Notes: generated from the letters alone by a model not told the origin. Positions 53,396 through 62,345 are shown, counted from the first letter of the stretch. The stretch: 62,747 nucleotides of DNA from CAZBBB01 sp964490005 (GCA_964490005.1 CAZBBB010000009.1:1-62747), one strand, 5' to 3'. A program made the numbers and translations.

Positions 53396-55237
53396 ATGAC
53401 GCACGCCCGGCTCATCGCGACCCGCTTGCTGCTCGGCGCGCTGTGCGTCGCGACGGCGGACGCCCGGGCCGCGGCGCTGCAGGACGCTCGGGCCGTCGAA
53501 CGGATCCTCGAGGCCGGCGCCCGGCACCTCGGCAACGACCGCACGCCCGACTGGACGGAGGCGCCGAGCGAGCCCGAGGCCGTCGACCTCGAGCTGCGCT
53601 TCGAGAGCCCTGCCAACGCCGGCGAGTGGGTGCTGCTCGTCGAACAGCGCCACGTGAGCGACGCCTGGAGCCTTGCGCTCAACGGCCGACGGATCGCGCG
53701 CCTCGTTCGCCACGACGACCGCCGACTGCAGCGCTACCGCGTCCCGGCCGGCGCGCTCGTCGACGGCGAGAACCTGCTCGCGGTCGCGCCCGAGCGGCCG
53801 GGCGACGACATCACCTTCGGTCCCGTCCGCCTGGTCGAGACCTCGCTGCGCGCGCTGCTCGACCTGCGCACGCTGCGCCTCGAGGTGCGCGAACAGGGCA
53901 GCGGACGCCCGCTGCCGGCGCGCCTCACCCTGCGGCGCGCGGAGGACGACGCGCCCGCCGAGATCTACGACCTCTCGGAGGCGCCGCTGCCCCTGCGCCC
54001 GGGCCTGGTCTACCTCGCCGACCGGCCCGCCGAGATCGAGGCGCCGGCCGGCCGGCTGCGCGTCTACGCCTCGCGCGGCGTCGAGTGGAGCGTCGCGAGC
54101 GCCGAGATCGACCTGCGCTCCGCCGCCGAGCCCGTCCCCGTGCGGCTCGAGCTGCGACGCGAAGTCGCGACCGAGGGCCTCGTCGCCGTCGACACGCACG
54201 TCCACACCGTCACGCACAGCGGGCACGGCGACGCGACCCTCGACGAGCGCATGGTCAGCCTCGCGGCGGAAGGCGTCGAGCTGGCCATCGCCACCGACCA
54301 CAACCACAACACCGACTACCGCCCCGCGCAGCGCGCCGCCGGCCTCGACGGCTGGTTCACCCCCGTCACCGGCAACGAGGTCACGACCGAGAACGGGCAC
54401 TTCAACGCCTTTCCGCTGCGGCCCGACGGGCCGCTGCCCGCGCACGACCTCGACGACTGGGTCGCGCTCGTGCAGGGCATGCGCTCGGCCGGCGCGCGCT
54501 GCGTCGTGCTCAACCACCCGCGCTGGCCGGCCTGGGACACCGGGCCCTTCGGCCGCTTCGGCCTCGACGTGACGACCGGCGAGCGCGCGAGCGGCACGCC
54601 CTTCACCTTCGACGCCATGGAACTCGTCAACGCGACCGACCGGCATGACGATCCGCTGGCGCTGTTCCGCGACTGGTTCGCGCTGCTCGGCAAGGGCGAG
54701 CGCATCGTCGCCGTCGGCAGCAGCGACAGCCACACGCTCGTCGACCCCGTCGGCATGGGCCGCACGTATGCCTTCGGCGCGGACCTCGACGTCGCGCGGC
54801 TCGACGTCGAATCGCTCGCGGACGCCGTGGCCGCCGGCCGCAGCACGATCAGCCTCGGGCTGCTGGCCGACGCGCGCCTCGACGGCCTGCACGGCCCCGG
54901 AGCGATCGCGAGCCTGGCCCCCGACGCGCAGGGCCGCCGGCGCGGGCGCCTGGCCGTGCGCGTCGCGGCGCCGTCCTGGGCGCGCCCGCGCTCGCTCAGC
55001 GTGTTTTTCAACGGCGCCGAACTCGCCGCGCGCGCACTCGAACCATCGCCCGGGCGCCCCTTCGACGCCTGGCTCGAGTTCGACGTCGAGCCGGCGCGCG
55101 ACGGCTGGCTGGTTGCGGTCGTGCTCGGCGACGCCGTCGACGGGCCGTGGTGGCCGAGCGTGAACGCCTACACGCTCGCCGCCACCAACCCGATCTGGAT
55201 CGACGCCGACGGCGACGGCGCCAGCGCGCCGCGCTGA
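53396..55237 (+). CDS. exported PHP-domain metallohydrolase (CehA/McbA-like)
   Basis: 613 residues from the ATG 53396, with GGAG 12 bases upstream. A weak signal sequence (LIATRLLLGALCVATADARAAA) precedes a beta domain (about 30-260) and a PHP-type metal domain (about 265-560). Metal ligands: DTHVHTVTHSGHGD, ATDHNHNTDY, GNEVTTENGHFNAFP, LNHPRWPAW and GSSDSHTLVDP. CehA-type enzymes are esterases or phosphodiesterases; the substrate is unknown, but the Planctomycetes context suggests a sugar ester or phosphosugar. It is convergent with the tandem DUF1080 gene, 20 bases away. Confidence 0.82.
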   Translation: MTHARLIATRLLLGALCVATADARAAALQDARAVERILEAGARHLGNDRTPDWTEAPSEPEAVDLELRFESPANAGEWVLLVEQRHVSDAWSLALNGRRIARLVRHDDRRLQRYRVPAGALVDGENLLAVAPERPGDDITFGPVRLVETSLRALLDLRTLRLEVREQGSGRPLPARLTLRRAEDDAPAEIYDLSEAPLPLRPGLVYLADRPAEIEAPAGRLRVYASRGVEWSVASAEIDLRSAAEPVPVRLELRREVATEGLVAVDTHVHTVTHSGHGDATLDERMVSLAAEGVELAIATDHNHNTDYRPAQRAAGLDGWFTPVTGNEVTTENGHFNAFPLRPDGPLPAHDLDDWVALVQGMRSAGARCVVLNHPRWPAWDTGPFGRFGLDVTTGERASGTPFTFDAMELVNATDRHDDPLALFRDWFALLGKGERIVAVGSSDSHTLVDPVGMGRTYAFGADLDVARLDVESLADAVAAGRSTISLGLLADARLDGLHGPGAIASLAPDAQGRRRGRLAVRVAAPSWARPRSLSVFFNGAELAARALEPSPGRPFDAWLEFDVEPARDGWLVAVVLGDAVDGPWWPSVNAYTLAATNPIWIDADGDGASAPR

Positions 55238-55257
55238 GCGCGACAGCTCTACACGGC

Positions 55258-56586
55258 CTACAGCTCGCGCACGAACAGGTTGGCGAACTCGATCGGCGCC
55301 CCGTGGTGCTGCAGCGCGATCGGACCGCGCGCGGCCACGCCCGGCAGGCGCGCGTCGTCGATCACGCGCACACCGTTCAGCTCGACCGTGAGGCGCTCGC
55401 CGACGAGGCGGATGCGGAAGCGGTTCCAGCTCCCGATCGGCGCATCGGCGGCGGCGCTCGGGGTCAGCGCGGCCCGCACGTCGGCCGGCAGCCCGCCGTC
55501 GGTGCGGTAGCCGTAGACCTCACCCGAGCCGACCGGCCAGCACCAGATGTTCACCTGGCTCTTGCTGCTCCCGCGCAGGTAGATGCCGCTGTCGCCCGCG
55601 TCGGCGACCTCGACGGTGGCCACCGTTCCGTCGGCTGCGCGCGCCTCGCTGCCGTCGGCCAGGATCACGGGGCGCGCCTGCGGGCGCGCCGGTCCCGTCC
55701 AGCGCCAGTCGGCGATCAGCTCGAAGTCGCCGAAGCTCTCCTCGCTCCACAGCGATTCGCCCTGCCCGTCGTACGCCAGCCGCCAGTCGTTCGCGCGCCA
55801 GTGACCCTCGTGTCCCGGCTCCTCGCGCCAGCCGCGCAGGTCGAGCCCCGAGTACAGCGGGCGGAAGCCCTCGTCGGCGCGCGCGACGAGTTCGGCCGGC
55901 AGCCCGCCCGCCGCGGGCGGCAGTTCGCGCAGGCGCAGGTTGCGGAAGTGCACCTCGCTGCCCTCCGACTCGAGGCAGATGTAGCCGCGACGCGGCACGA
56001 TGTGCCGGCCGCCCGACACGACGCGCCCGTTGACCGCGAGCTGCAGCACGCCGTCGCGGCAGGTGACGCGGTAGTGGTTCCACTCCGGCGCGGGGCGCGC
56101 GCGACGCTCGCTCGGCAGGCAGCGCTCCCAGCCCGAGGGATGCGGTCGATCGGGCGTCATCCGCGCGCCGTGGATCGAGAACACGTCGCCGTCGCTGGTG
56201 TAGTCGGCCGTCTCGATGCCGTCCATGACCTGCACCTCGACGCTGCGCGTGAAGGGCACGCCGCGCGCGGGCAGCGCGTCCGACCACAGGAACAGCCCGG
56301 CGTTGCCGCCCGCGACCAGATGCCGGTACTCGAGCTCGAGTTCGAAGTTCTCGTACATGCGCTCGGTGCGCAGCACGCCGGTGGGCCGACCCGAGCACAC
56401 GATCAGGCCCTCGCGCGCCTGCCAGGTCTCGGGCGCGCAGTTCACGTCGACCCAGCCCGACAGGTCGCGGCCGTTGAACAGCGGCTGCCAGTCGCCCGGC
56501 CCGGGCGGCGGCGCGGCGCAACCCGCGGCGCAGACCAGCGCCGCCGCCAGCGCGGTTCGGGACGCCCAGCGACGCGGTGCGCTCAT
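55258..56586 (-). CDS. lipoprotein with two DUF1080 (3-keto-disaccharide hydrolase) domains
   Basis: 442 residues. Lipoprotein signal with lipobox AAGC (Cys23). Two tandem DUF1080 domains: residues about 33-215 (WQPLFNGRDLSGWV, NAGLFLWSD, MDGIETADYTSDGDVFSIHG, EWNHYRVTC, GYICLESEGSEVHFRNLRLREL) and about 228-442 (RPLYSGLDLRGWR, GDSGIYLRGSSKSQVNIWCWPVGSGE, GSWNRFRIRL, ALQHHGAPIEFANLFVREL). The family hydrolyses 3-keto-glycosides. Translationally coupled to the upstream ApbE-DUF1080 gene (ATGA). Probable outer-membrane or periplasmic anchoring. Confidence 0.9.
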   Translation of the reverse strand: MSAPRRWASRTALAAALVCAAGCAAPPPGPGDWQPLFNGRDLSGWVDVNCAPETWQAREGLIVCSGRPTGVLRTERMYENFELELEYRHLVAGGNAGLFLWSDALPARGVPFTRSVEVQVMDGIETADYTSDGDVFSIHGARMTPDRPHPSGWERCLPSERRARPAPEWNHYRVTCRDGVLQLAVNGRVVSGGRHIVPRRGYICLESEGSEVHFRNLRLRELPPAAGGLPAELVARADEGFRPLYSGLDLRGWREEPGHEGHWRANDWRLAYDGQGESLWSEESFGDFELIADWRWTGPARPQARPVILADGSEARAADGTVATVEVADAGDSGIYLRGSSKSQVNIWCWPVGSGEVYGYRTDGGLPADVRAALTPSAAADAPIGSWNRFRIRLVGERLTVELNGVRVIDDARLPGVAARGPIALQHHGAPIEFANLFVREL

Positions 56587-58160
56587 GAGTCGAGCTCCTG
56601 CACGAACAGATTGCGGATGCGCAGCGCCGCCGCCTCGCCGGTGAGCGGCGAGGCGTAGCGCTGCAGCCCGAGGAAGCCGCTCGCCGCGCGCGCGGCGAAG
56701 GGCGGCTCGGCCGGCACGGCGTGCGTGTCGACGTCGTAGAGCAGCTGCCCGTTGAGCGCGACGGCCAGCCGGCGCCCCTGCAGCAGGACCTCGAGCGTGT
56801 TCCACGCGCCGATCGGTGCGAGCGCGTCGGGCACGGACGGCGCGACCGCGCCGTAGAGGCTGCCGGTGAACTGCCAGGGCTGCAACGTCGTGCCGCTGCG
56901 TTCCTCCCAGTTCCAGTCGTCGAGCAGCTGGATCTCGCAGCCCGAGAAGGCCGGGTTGGAGCCGTCGCGCGCCGCGCGCAGGAACAGCCCGCCGTTCGCC
57001 ATGCTCGCCAGCGCGAAGTCGAGTCGCAGGTGCAGGTCGCAGAAGTCGTCCCGGGTCTGCAGGTGCCCGCCCGGCTCGGCGGAGGGGATCGACAGCACGC
57101 CGTCGCTCAGCGGGTAGTCGTCCGGCGCGCGCGGCGCGCCGCCCGCGTCGACCGCCTCCCAGGCGGGCAGACCCTCGCCGGCCAGCAGGTCGCGCCAGGC
57201 GGCGCGACGGCTGCCCGGGCGCGCCGCGAGCAGGCCGGGACGGTCGACGAGCAGCTCGGCGCCGGGCGTCCCGCGCACGAGGCGCGCGCCCTGTGCCGGG
57301 CCGAGCACGGTCGCCGCCGCCGCGAGCGCCTCGGCGAGCGCGCCGCTCGGCGCGCGCACCGTGCAGCAGATGCGCTGCGTGAGCGGCGCGCCGTCGCGCG
57401 GGTCGAGCGCGTGCGAGTAGCGCACGCCGTCCACCTCGAGGAACTGCCGGCTGTCGCCGGAGACCGCGACGGCCCCGTGCGCGAGCCGCAGCCGCCGCAG
57501 CGGCTCCTCGCAACCGACCTGCACGAGCCAGCCGTCCTGCCCGGGCGGCGCGCCGCTCGCGACGAGATCGCCGCCGAGTTCGATGAGCGCGCGGTCGACG
57601 CCCGCGGCGGCCAGGACCGCGAGCGCGCGGTCGCAGGCGTAGCCCTTGCCGATCGCGCCCGGATCGAGCGCCATCCCGGGCCGCTCGAGCGCCGCGTGCG
57701 GCCCGCCGAGCAGCCCCAGCCGCAGGCCGCGCCAGCCGACGAGCGCGGCCGCCCGGGCGGCCTCCTCGGCCCCCGGCAGGCGCCCCGCGCGACGCGCCTC
57801 CCGCCAGAGCCGCGACAGCGGTCCGATGGTCACATCGAAGGCGCCGTCGCTGCGTTCGGCCACCTGCTGCGCGAGCGCGAGCACCTCGAACAGCTCGTCG
57901 CTGACCGGCACGAAACCCTGCCCGGCGCGGGCGACCAGCCGCGACAGCTCGCTGTCCGGCCGCCAGTCGGAGAGGATCGCGTCGAGGCGCTCGATCTCGT
58001 CGAAGGCCGCGCGCGCCGCGCGCAGCGCCGCCTCCGCATCGGCGGCGTGCAGCACCAGCCGGCACTCGACGCCCATGAGCAGCTTGCGGAACTCGTGGCG
58101 CCCCGGTTCGGACTTGACCGCGTCGGCCGGCGAAGCGCAGAACAGCAGCCCCGTGAGCAC
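56583..58160 (-). CDS. ApbE (FAD:protein FMN transferase)-DUF1080 fusion, exported
   Basis: 525 residues from GTG 58160. A hydrophobic start (VLTGLLFCASPADA) suggests a signal peptide, although the basic RRLAG lies upstream of this start. Residues about 22-320 are ApbE: FDEIERLDAILSDWRPDSELSRL, FDVTIGPLSRLWREA, MALDPGAIGKGYACDRAL, LIELGGDLVASG, HALDPRDGAPLT. ApbE links FMN covalently to Thr of target proteins. Residues about 330-525 are a DUF1080 domain: LSDGVLSIPSAEPGGHLQTRDDFCDLHLRLDFAL, NGGLFLRAARDGS, CEIQLLDDWNWEE. I know no characterised fusion of this kind. Start uncertain; upstream frame is open. Confidence 0.82.
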   Translation of the reverse strand: MLTGLLFCASPADAVKSEPGRHEFRKLLMGVECRLVLHAADAEAALRAARAAFDEIERLDAILSDWRPDSELSRLVARAGQGFVPVSDELFEVLALAQQVAERSDGAFDVTIGPLSRLWREARRAGRLPGAEEAARAAALVGWRGLRLGLLGGPHAALERPGMALDPGAIGKGYACDRALAVLAAAGVDRALIELGGDLVASGAPPGQDGWLVQVGCEEPLRRLRLAHGAVAVSGDSRQFLEVDGVRYSHALDPRDGAPLTQRICCTVRAPSGALAEALAAAATVLGPAQGARLVRGTPGAELLVDRPGLLAARPGSRRAAWRDLLAGEGLPAWEAVDAGGAPRAPDDYPLSDGVLSIPSAEPGGHLQTRDDFCDLHLRLDFALASMANGGLFLRAARDGSNPAFSGCEIQLLDDWNWEERSGTTLQPWQFTGSLYGAVAPSVPDALAPIGAWNTLEVLLQGRRLAVALNGQLLYDVDTHAVPAEPPFAARAASGFLGLQRYASPLTGEAAALRIRNLFVQELDS

Positions 58161-59103
58161 GCCCGCCAGACGCCGCGCCCTGAGCCTCGCGTTGCTGCTC
58201 GGCGCGGGCCTCTGCCGCGCGCAGCAGGCCCCGCCCGACGGCGAGGGCTCCGCGGCCGCGCCGCCGGCGGCCGACCGACACGACGCGGTCGATGCCGACG
58301 AGGCGCCGCCCGCCGCGCCCTCCCCCGCCGTCGATGCGTCCGAGCCGGCCACGTTCACGCTGACGATACCGGGCACGACGGTCGCCATCGAGTTCGTGCG
58401 GCTGCCCGAAGCGGCGCGTCCGCCGCCGGTCGACGGGACAGGCCCCCGCGAACCGCTGTGGGTCGCGCGCACCGAACTCACCTGGGACGCCTACGACGTG
58501 TTCGTGTTCCGGCTCGACGAGCCGGCCGACGCGCCGCCCGACGGCGCCGACGCCGTCCTGCGCCCGAGCAAGCCCTACGTGCTGGCCGACTACGGCTTCG
58601 GGCACGCCGGCTGGCCCGTCATCTCGGTCTCGTCGGACGGCGCGCTGGCCTTCTGCACCTGGCTCTCGGACAAGACCTCGCTGAAGATCCGCCTGCCGAG
58701 CGAAGGCGAGTGGGAAGCCCTCGCCGCGGTCGCCACGGCGGGTTGGGGCGCGCAGGAGGACCGCGACGCCCTCGTGGCCCGCGCCTGGGTCAAGGAGAAC
58801 GCCGAGCGCCGCACGCACGCGGTCGGCACGAGCGCGCGCGACGCGCTCGGTCTGCACGACCTGCTCGGGAACGCGGGCGAGTGGTGCAGCGACGGGCAGG
58901 GCGGGCACGTGCAGCGCGGCGGCAGCTACCTCGACCGCTCGAAGGACGTCGGCGTTGCGTCGCGCAAGGTACCCACGCCGCTCTGGAACGCGCGCGACCC
59001 GCAGCTGCCCAAGAGCCGCTGGTGGCTGTCCGACGCGAGCTTCGCCGGGTTCCGCGTCGTGCTCGAAGGAGAGCCGCCCGCGCCGGCCGGCGCGCTGCGC
59101 TAG
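58153..59103 (+). CDS. secreted SUMF1/FGE-like protein
   Basis: 316 residues from GTG 58153. Signal peptide VSTPARRRALSLALLLGAGLCRAQQ. A Pro/Ala-rich linker precedes a short SUMF1 domain (about 75-310): TFTLTIPGTTVAIEFVRLP, EPLWVARTELTWDAYDVFVF, GWPVISVSSDGALAFCTWLS, RLPSEGEWEALAAVATAGWG, GLHDLLGNAGEWCSDGQGGHVQRGGSYLD and SFAGFRVVLEG. It lacks the FGE catalytic cysteine pair in the HVQRGGS...GFRV segment. The 5' end overlaps the divergent ApbE gene by 8 bases. Function unknown, probably accessory to the carbohydrate block. Confidence 0.8.
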   Translation: MSTPARRRALSLALLLGAGLCRAQQAPPDGEGSAAAPPAADRHDAVDADEAPPAAPSPAVDASEPATFTLTIPGTTVAIEFVRLPEAARPPPVDGTGPREPLWVARTELTWDAYDVFVFRLDEPADAPPDGADAVLRPSKPYVLADYGFGHAGWPVISVSSDGALAFCTWLSDKTSLKIRLPSEGEWEALAAVATAGWGAQEDRDALVARAWVKENAERRTHAVGTSARDALGLHDLLGNAGEWCSDGQGGHVQRGGSYLDRSKDVGVASRKVPTPLWNARDPQLPKSRWWLSDASFAGFRVVLEGEPPAPAGALR

Positions 59104-59170
59104 ACTCGCGCGCCTCGTGCGCGTCGCCGCGGCGCGGCGCGCGTCCATTCGCTTCCGCGGAGACCCCGGC

Positions 59171-60469
59171 ATGTCGCGCCTGCCCGATGTATCGAGACGT
59201 TCGTTCGTGCAGGGCACGGCCGCGGTCGCGGCCCTCGCGCCCTTCGCGCTGCCCCGCGCGGCGCGGCTCACCGGGCGCGAACCCGAGGTCCTGAAGGTCG
59301 GCCTGATCGGCTGCGGCGGGCGCGGCACCGGCGCGGCGCTCAACGCGCTCCTCGCCGAGCCCGGCACGGTGCGCCTCGTCGCGATGGCCGACGTCTTCGC
59401 CGAGCGCATCGAGGCCAGCCTCGGGCACCTGCGCGCCGCGCTCGGCGAGGAGCGCGCCGACCGCCTCGCCGTCGAGCCCGGGCGCCGGCACGTCGGCTTC
59501 GACGCCGCGTCCGCCTTGATCGCCAGCGACGTCGACGTCGTGCTGCTCGCCACGCCGCCGTACTTCCGTCCCGCGCACCTCGCCGCGGCGATCGGGGCCG
59601 GCAAGCACGTCTTCACCGAGAAGCCCATGGCCGTCGACGCGCCCGGCGTGCGCAGCGTGCTGCAGACGGCCGCGCTCGCGCAGACCCGCGGCCTGTCGCT
59701 CGTGGCCGGCTTCTGCTGGCGCTACAACGACCCGCACCGCGAGTTCTACGCGCGCATCGCCGACGGCGCCCTCGGCGAACTGCGCGCCGTCTACTCGACC
59801 TACAACGCCACGCCGCTGGGCACGCATCCGCGCCAGCCCGGCTGGAGCGACGTCGAGTGGCAGTTGCGCAACTGGCAGCACTTCTGCTGGCTCGCGGGCG
59901 ACCACGTCAACGAGCAGGCCGTGCACAGCCTCGACAAGATGGCCTGGGTGCTGGGCGACGAGCCGCCCCTCTCCTGCACCGCGATCGGCGGCCGGCAGGC
60001 GCGCACCGGAGTCGACACCGGCGACATCTACGACCACTTCGGCGCCACCTTCGACTACGCGCATGGCGTCAAGGGCTTCCACATGTGCCGGCAGATTGCC
60101 GGCGCCTCGACCGACAACAGCGACTACGTCTACGGCGCGCTCGGCCGCGCCGCGATCGGCGGCGGCGGCCCGCACCGCATCGAGGGCGCCCATCCCTGGG
60201 AATACGAGGGCCCGGGCGACGACATGTACCAGCACGAGATGAACGAGCTGTTCGCCTCGATCCGCGCGGGCCGCCCGATCCACGACGGCGTCTGGATGGC
60301 GCGCAGCACGATGCTCGCGATCATGGCGCGCATGGCGGCCTACACCGGCCAGACGCTGAGCTGGGAGCAGGCGCTGAACAGCACCGAGGTGCTCGGACCG
60401 CCGCGGCTCGAATGGGGCGAACTGCCCGTGGGCCCCGTGCCCGTGCCCGGCCGCACCAAGTTCGTCTAG
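59171..60469 (+). CDS. Tat-exported Gfo/Idh/MocA-family oxidoreductase
   Basis: 432 residues. Twin-arginine signal SRRSFVQGTAAVAALAPFALP. The NAD(P)-binding Rossmann motif is GLIGCGGRGTGAALNAL; the substrate-domain signature HVFTEKPMAVDAPG and the catalytic helix GDHVNEQAVHSLDKMAWVLG follow. Such Tat-exported members oxidise glycosides or sugars, commonly at C3, with tightly bound NAD. GGAG is 9 bases before the ATG. The stop shares CTAG with the convergent oxidoreductase gene. Confidence 0.92.
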   Translation: MSRLPDVSRRSFVQGTAAVAALAPFALPRAARLTGREPEVLKVGLIGCGGRGTGAALNALLAEPGTVRLVAMADVFAERIEASLGHLRAALGEERADRLAVEPGRRHVGFDAASALIASDVDVVLLATPPYFRPAHLAAAIGAGKHVFTEKPMAVDAPGVRSVLQTAALAQTRGLSLVAGFCWRYNDPHREFYARIADGALGELRAVYSTYNATPLGTHPRQPGWSDVEWQLRNWQHFCWLAGDHVNEQAVHSLDKMAWVLGDEPPLSCTAIGGRQARTGVDTGDIYDHFGATFDYAHGVKGFHMCRQIAGASTDNSDYVYGALGRAAIGGGGPHRIEGAHPWEYEGPGDDMYQHEMNELFASIRAGRPIHDGVWMARSTMLAIMARMAAYTGQTLSWEQALNSTEVLGPPRLEWGELPVGPVPVPGRTKFV

Positions 60470-61506
60470 CGCGGCGGCGCGGCGCCGGCCGCCAGCGCCT
60501 CGCGCTCGGCGCAGAGCAGCTCGGTGAGCCCGACCATCTCGCCGATCATCGCGCGCGGGTCGGGCGCGCCCGGCGCCGGCGGCCGGCCGTGCAGCGCGCC
60601 GAGCAGCGCGCGCACCTCGCCGTCGTAGCCCGTGAGCGGCGCGAGCGGCACGACCTCGGTCGCGCCGGGACGGCGCAGCGTGAGCCGCGGCTCGCTCCCG
60701 AAGGACCAGTGCGCGACGAGTTCGTCGAACTCGACCGTGTAGCTCATCGAGAACTCGGCGTCGGGCGCGTCGAGCCAGCCGCCCTCGGCCAGCACGCGGC
60801 CGGCCACGCGTTCGCAGCGGTACTCCGCGAGCACGTGGCGCACGCTGCCCGTGGCGGCGGCGAGCCGCGTCCCGCCGAAGCAGGCGCGCACGAAGTCGGC
60901 GTCGTGCACGTGCAGGTCGAAGAGCGCGCCGCCCGAGCGCGCCTCGTCGTCGTAGAAGGTGCGGCCCCAGCGCGGCGCGGGCGAGAGGCGCCGGAAGGTC
61001 GCGGCGCGCACCGCGCCGTGCCGCCCGTCGCGCACGGCCTGCGCCAGCCAGTCCCAGCCCGGCCAGAAGCGCATGCACAGGGCCGGCATGCAGACCTGCG
61101 CGGGACGCGCGGCGGCGGCCGCCGCCAGGCGGGCGGCTTCGTCGGGACGCAGGGCGACGGGCTTCTCGACGAGCACGTGCTTGCCGGCCTCCAACGCGGC
61201 GAGCGCGAGCGGCACGTGCGAGTCGGTCCAGGTGCAGATGCAGACGAGGTCGACGCCGGGGTCGGCGATGAGCGCCTCGGCGCGCTCGTGACCGGCGACG
61301 GCCCGCGCGTCGAAGAGCGGCGCGCCGCGCGCCGAAGGGCCCAGATTGCCCTCGCCCGTCTCGAGACCGGCGCGCCGCGCGGGATCGGCGTCGCACACGG
61401 CGACGAGCGTGTTGGCCAGACCCGCCGCGTCCGCGGCCGCGAAGGCGCGCACGTGGCGCGCGCCGATGAAACCCAGCCCGATGACGCCGACGCCGATCGG
61501 CCTCAC
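60466..61506 (-). CDS. cytoplasmic Gfo/Idh/MocA-family oxidoreductase
   Basis: 346 residues from GTG 61506, without a signal peptide. GVIGLGFIGARHVRAFAAA forms the Rossmann loop, GKHVLVEKPVALRPDEAARL the signature, and GGALFDLHVHDADFVRACFG the catalytic helix, with the usual Lys replaced by His in HVHD. Probably oxidises a sugar or inositol. The GTG overlaps the TGA of the isomerase gene (GTGA), so isomerase and dehydrogenase are one unit. Confidence 0.9.
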   Translation of the reverse strand: MRPIGVGVIGLGFIGARHVRAFAAADAAGLANTLVAVCDADPARRAGLETGEGNLGPSARGAPLFDARAVAGHERAEALIADPGVDLVCICTWTDSHVPLALAALEAGKHVLVEKPVALRPDEAARLAAAAAARPAQVCMPALCMRFWPGWDWLAQAVRDGRHGAVRAATFRRLSPAPRWGRTFYDDEARSGGALFDLHVHDADFVRACFGGTRLAAATGSVRHVLAEYRCERVAGRVLAEGGWLDAPDAEFSMSYTVEFDELVAHWSFGSEPRLTLRRPGATEVVPLAPLTGYDGEVRALLGALHGRPPAPGAPDPRAMIGEMVGLTELLCAEREALAAGAAPPR

Positions 61507-62345
61507 GCGCGACGTCCGGCCGCCGGCGCCCGACCGTGGCGCGCGATCAGCGCGAGCGCGGTGCGCACGTCCGCCACGCGGGCGGCGCCCGCCTCGCGCT
61601 CGACGAGCAGGTCGACCTGCAGCCGCGCCGCGTGCAGCGTCGCGAAGAACTCCGGCCAGTCGACCTCGCCCGTGCCGACGGGCAGCTCCTCGCCCCAGAC
61701 GCCGGGCCGCCCGCTGCGGCGCGCGTCCTTGACGTGCACCTGCAGCACGCGCGGCGCGAGGAGCGCCAGCGCCGCGACGGGCTCGTCGGTGTCGTACAGC
61801 CGCAGATTGGCCGGGTCGAAGTTCACGCCGACGGTCGGCCGGTCGAGCTCTTCGAGCACGTCGAGCAGCGTCGCCGCCGGCTCCTGGCCCGTCTCGAGCG
61901 CCACGGCGACGCCCTGCGCGGCGAAGGCGTCGGCGATCTCGCGCAGCCGGCCGACCATCGCGGCGCGCTCGGGATCGGCGCGCGACTCGGGCAGGAAGCC
62001 CGCGTGGAAGCTCACCAGCCCGAGGCCCAGCCGCGCGGCGAGCGCGGCGTTCTCGCGCGCGGCGCGCAGGTTGGCCGCGTGCCGGGCGGCCGGGCGCACG
62101 CCGCCCGTCGCGCGGATCGACGCGATGCTGGAGTAGTCCTCGCCCTCCATCGCCATCATGCCCGAGAGCGTCTCGACGCCCGCCTCGCGCAGCAGTTCGA
62201 CGGTGCGGCCCTCCTCCCAGTGGCCGACGCGCAGCGGGTCGAGCGCGAGCTGCACGGCCGACACGCCGCACTGCGCCAGCAGTTCGCACAGGTGGCGCGG
62301 CGAGCGCGGCTGCAGCGACCACGAGCACACGCCGACCCTCGTCAT
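61503..62345 (-). CDS. cytoplasmic sugar phosphate isomerase/epimerase (xylose-isomerase-like barrel)
   Basis: 280 residues, no signal peptide. Metal ligands are GVAVALETGQEPA (Glu), VGVNFDPANLRLYDTDEP (Asp), QVHVKDARR (His/Asp) and LLVEREAG (Glu). In such loci the barrel acts after the oxidoreductase, for example as a keto-sugar isomerase or epimerase. A TACGAT box six bases upstream of the ATG suggests leaderless expression. It is followed by the Gfo/Idh/MocA gene with a 4-base overlap. Confidence 0.88.
   Translation of the reverse strand: MTRVGVCSWSLQPRSPRHLCELLAQCGVSAVQLALDPLRVGHWEEGRTVELLREAGVETLSGMMAMEGEDYSSIASIRATGGVRPAARHAANLRAARENAALAARLGLGLVSFHAGFLPESRADPERAAMVGRLREIADAFAAQGVAVALETGQEPAATLLDVLEELDRPTVGVNFDPANLRLYDTDEPVAALALLAPRVLQVHVKDARRSGRPGVWGEELPVGTGEVDWPEFFATLHAARLQVDLLVEREAGAARVADVRTALALIARHGRAPAAGRRA

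Noticed and set aside
55258..59628. Open frame of 1456 codons on the minus strand covering most of three genes
   Set aside because: Only its last 442 codons (the tandem DUF1080 lipoprotein) have protein character. The rest is antisense or out-of-frame sequence, rich in Arg/Ala/Gly, kept open by high GC.
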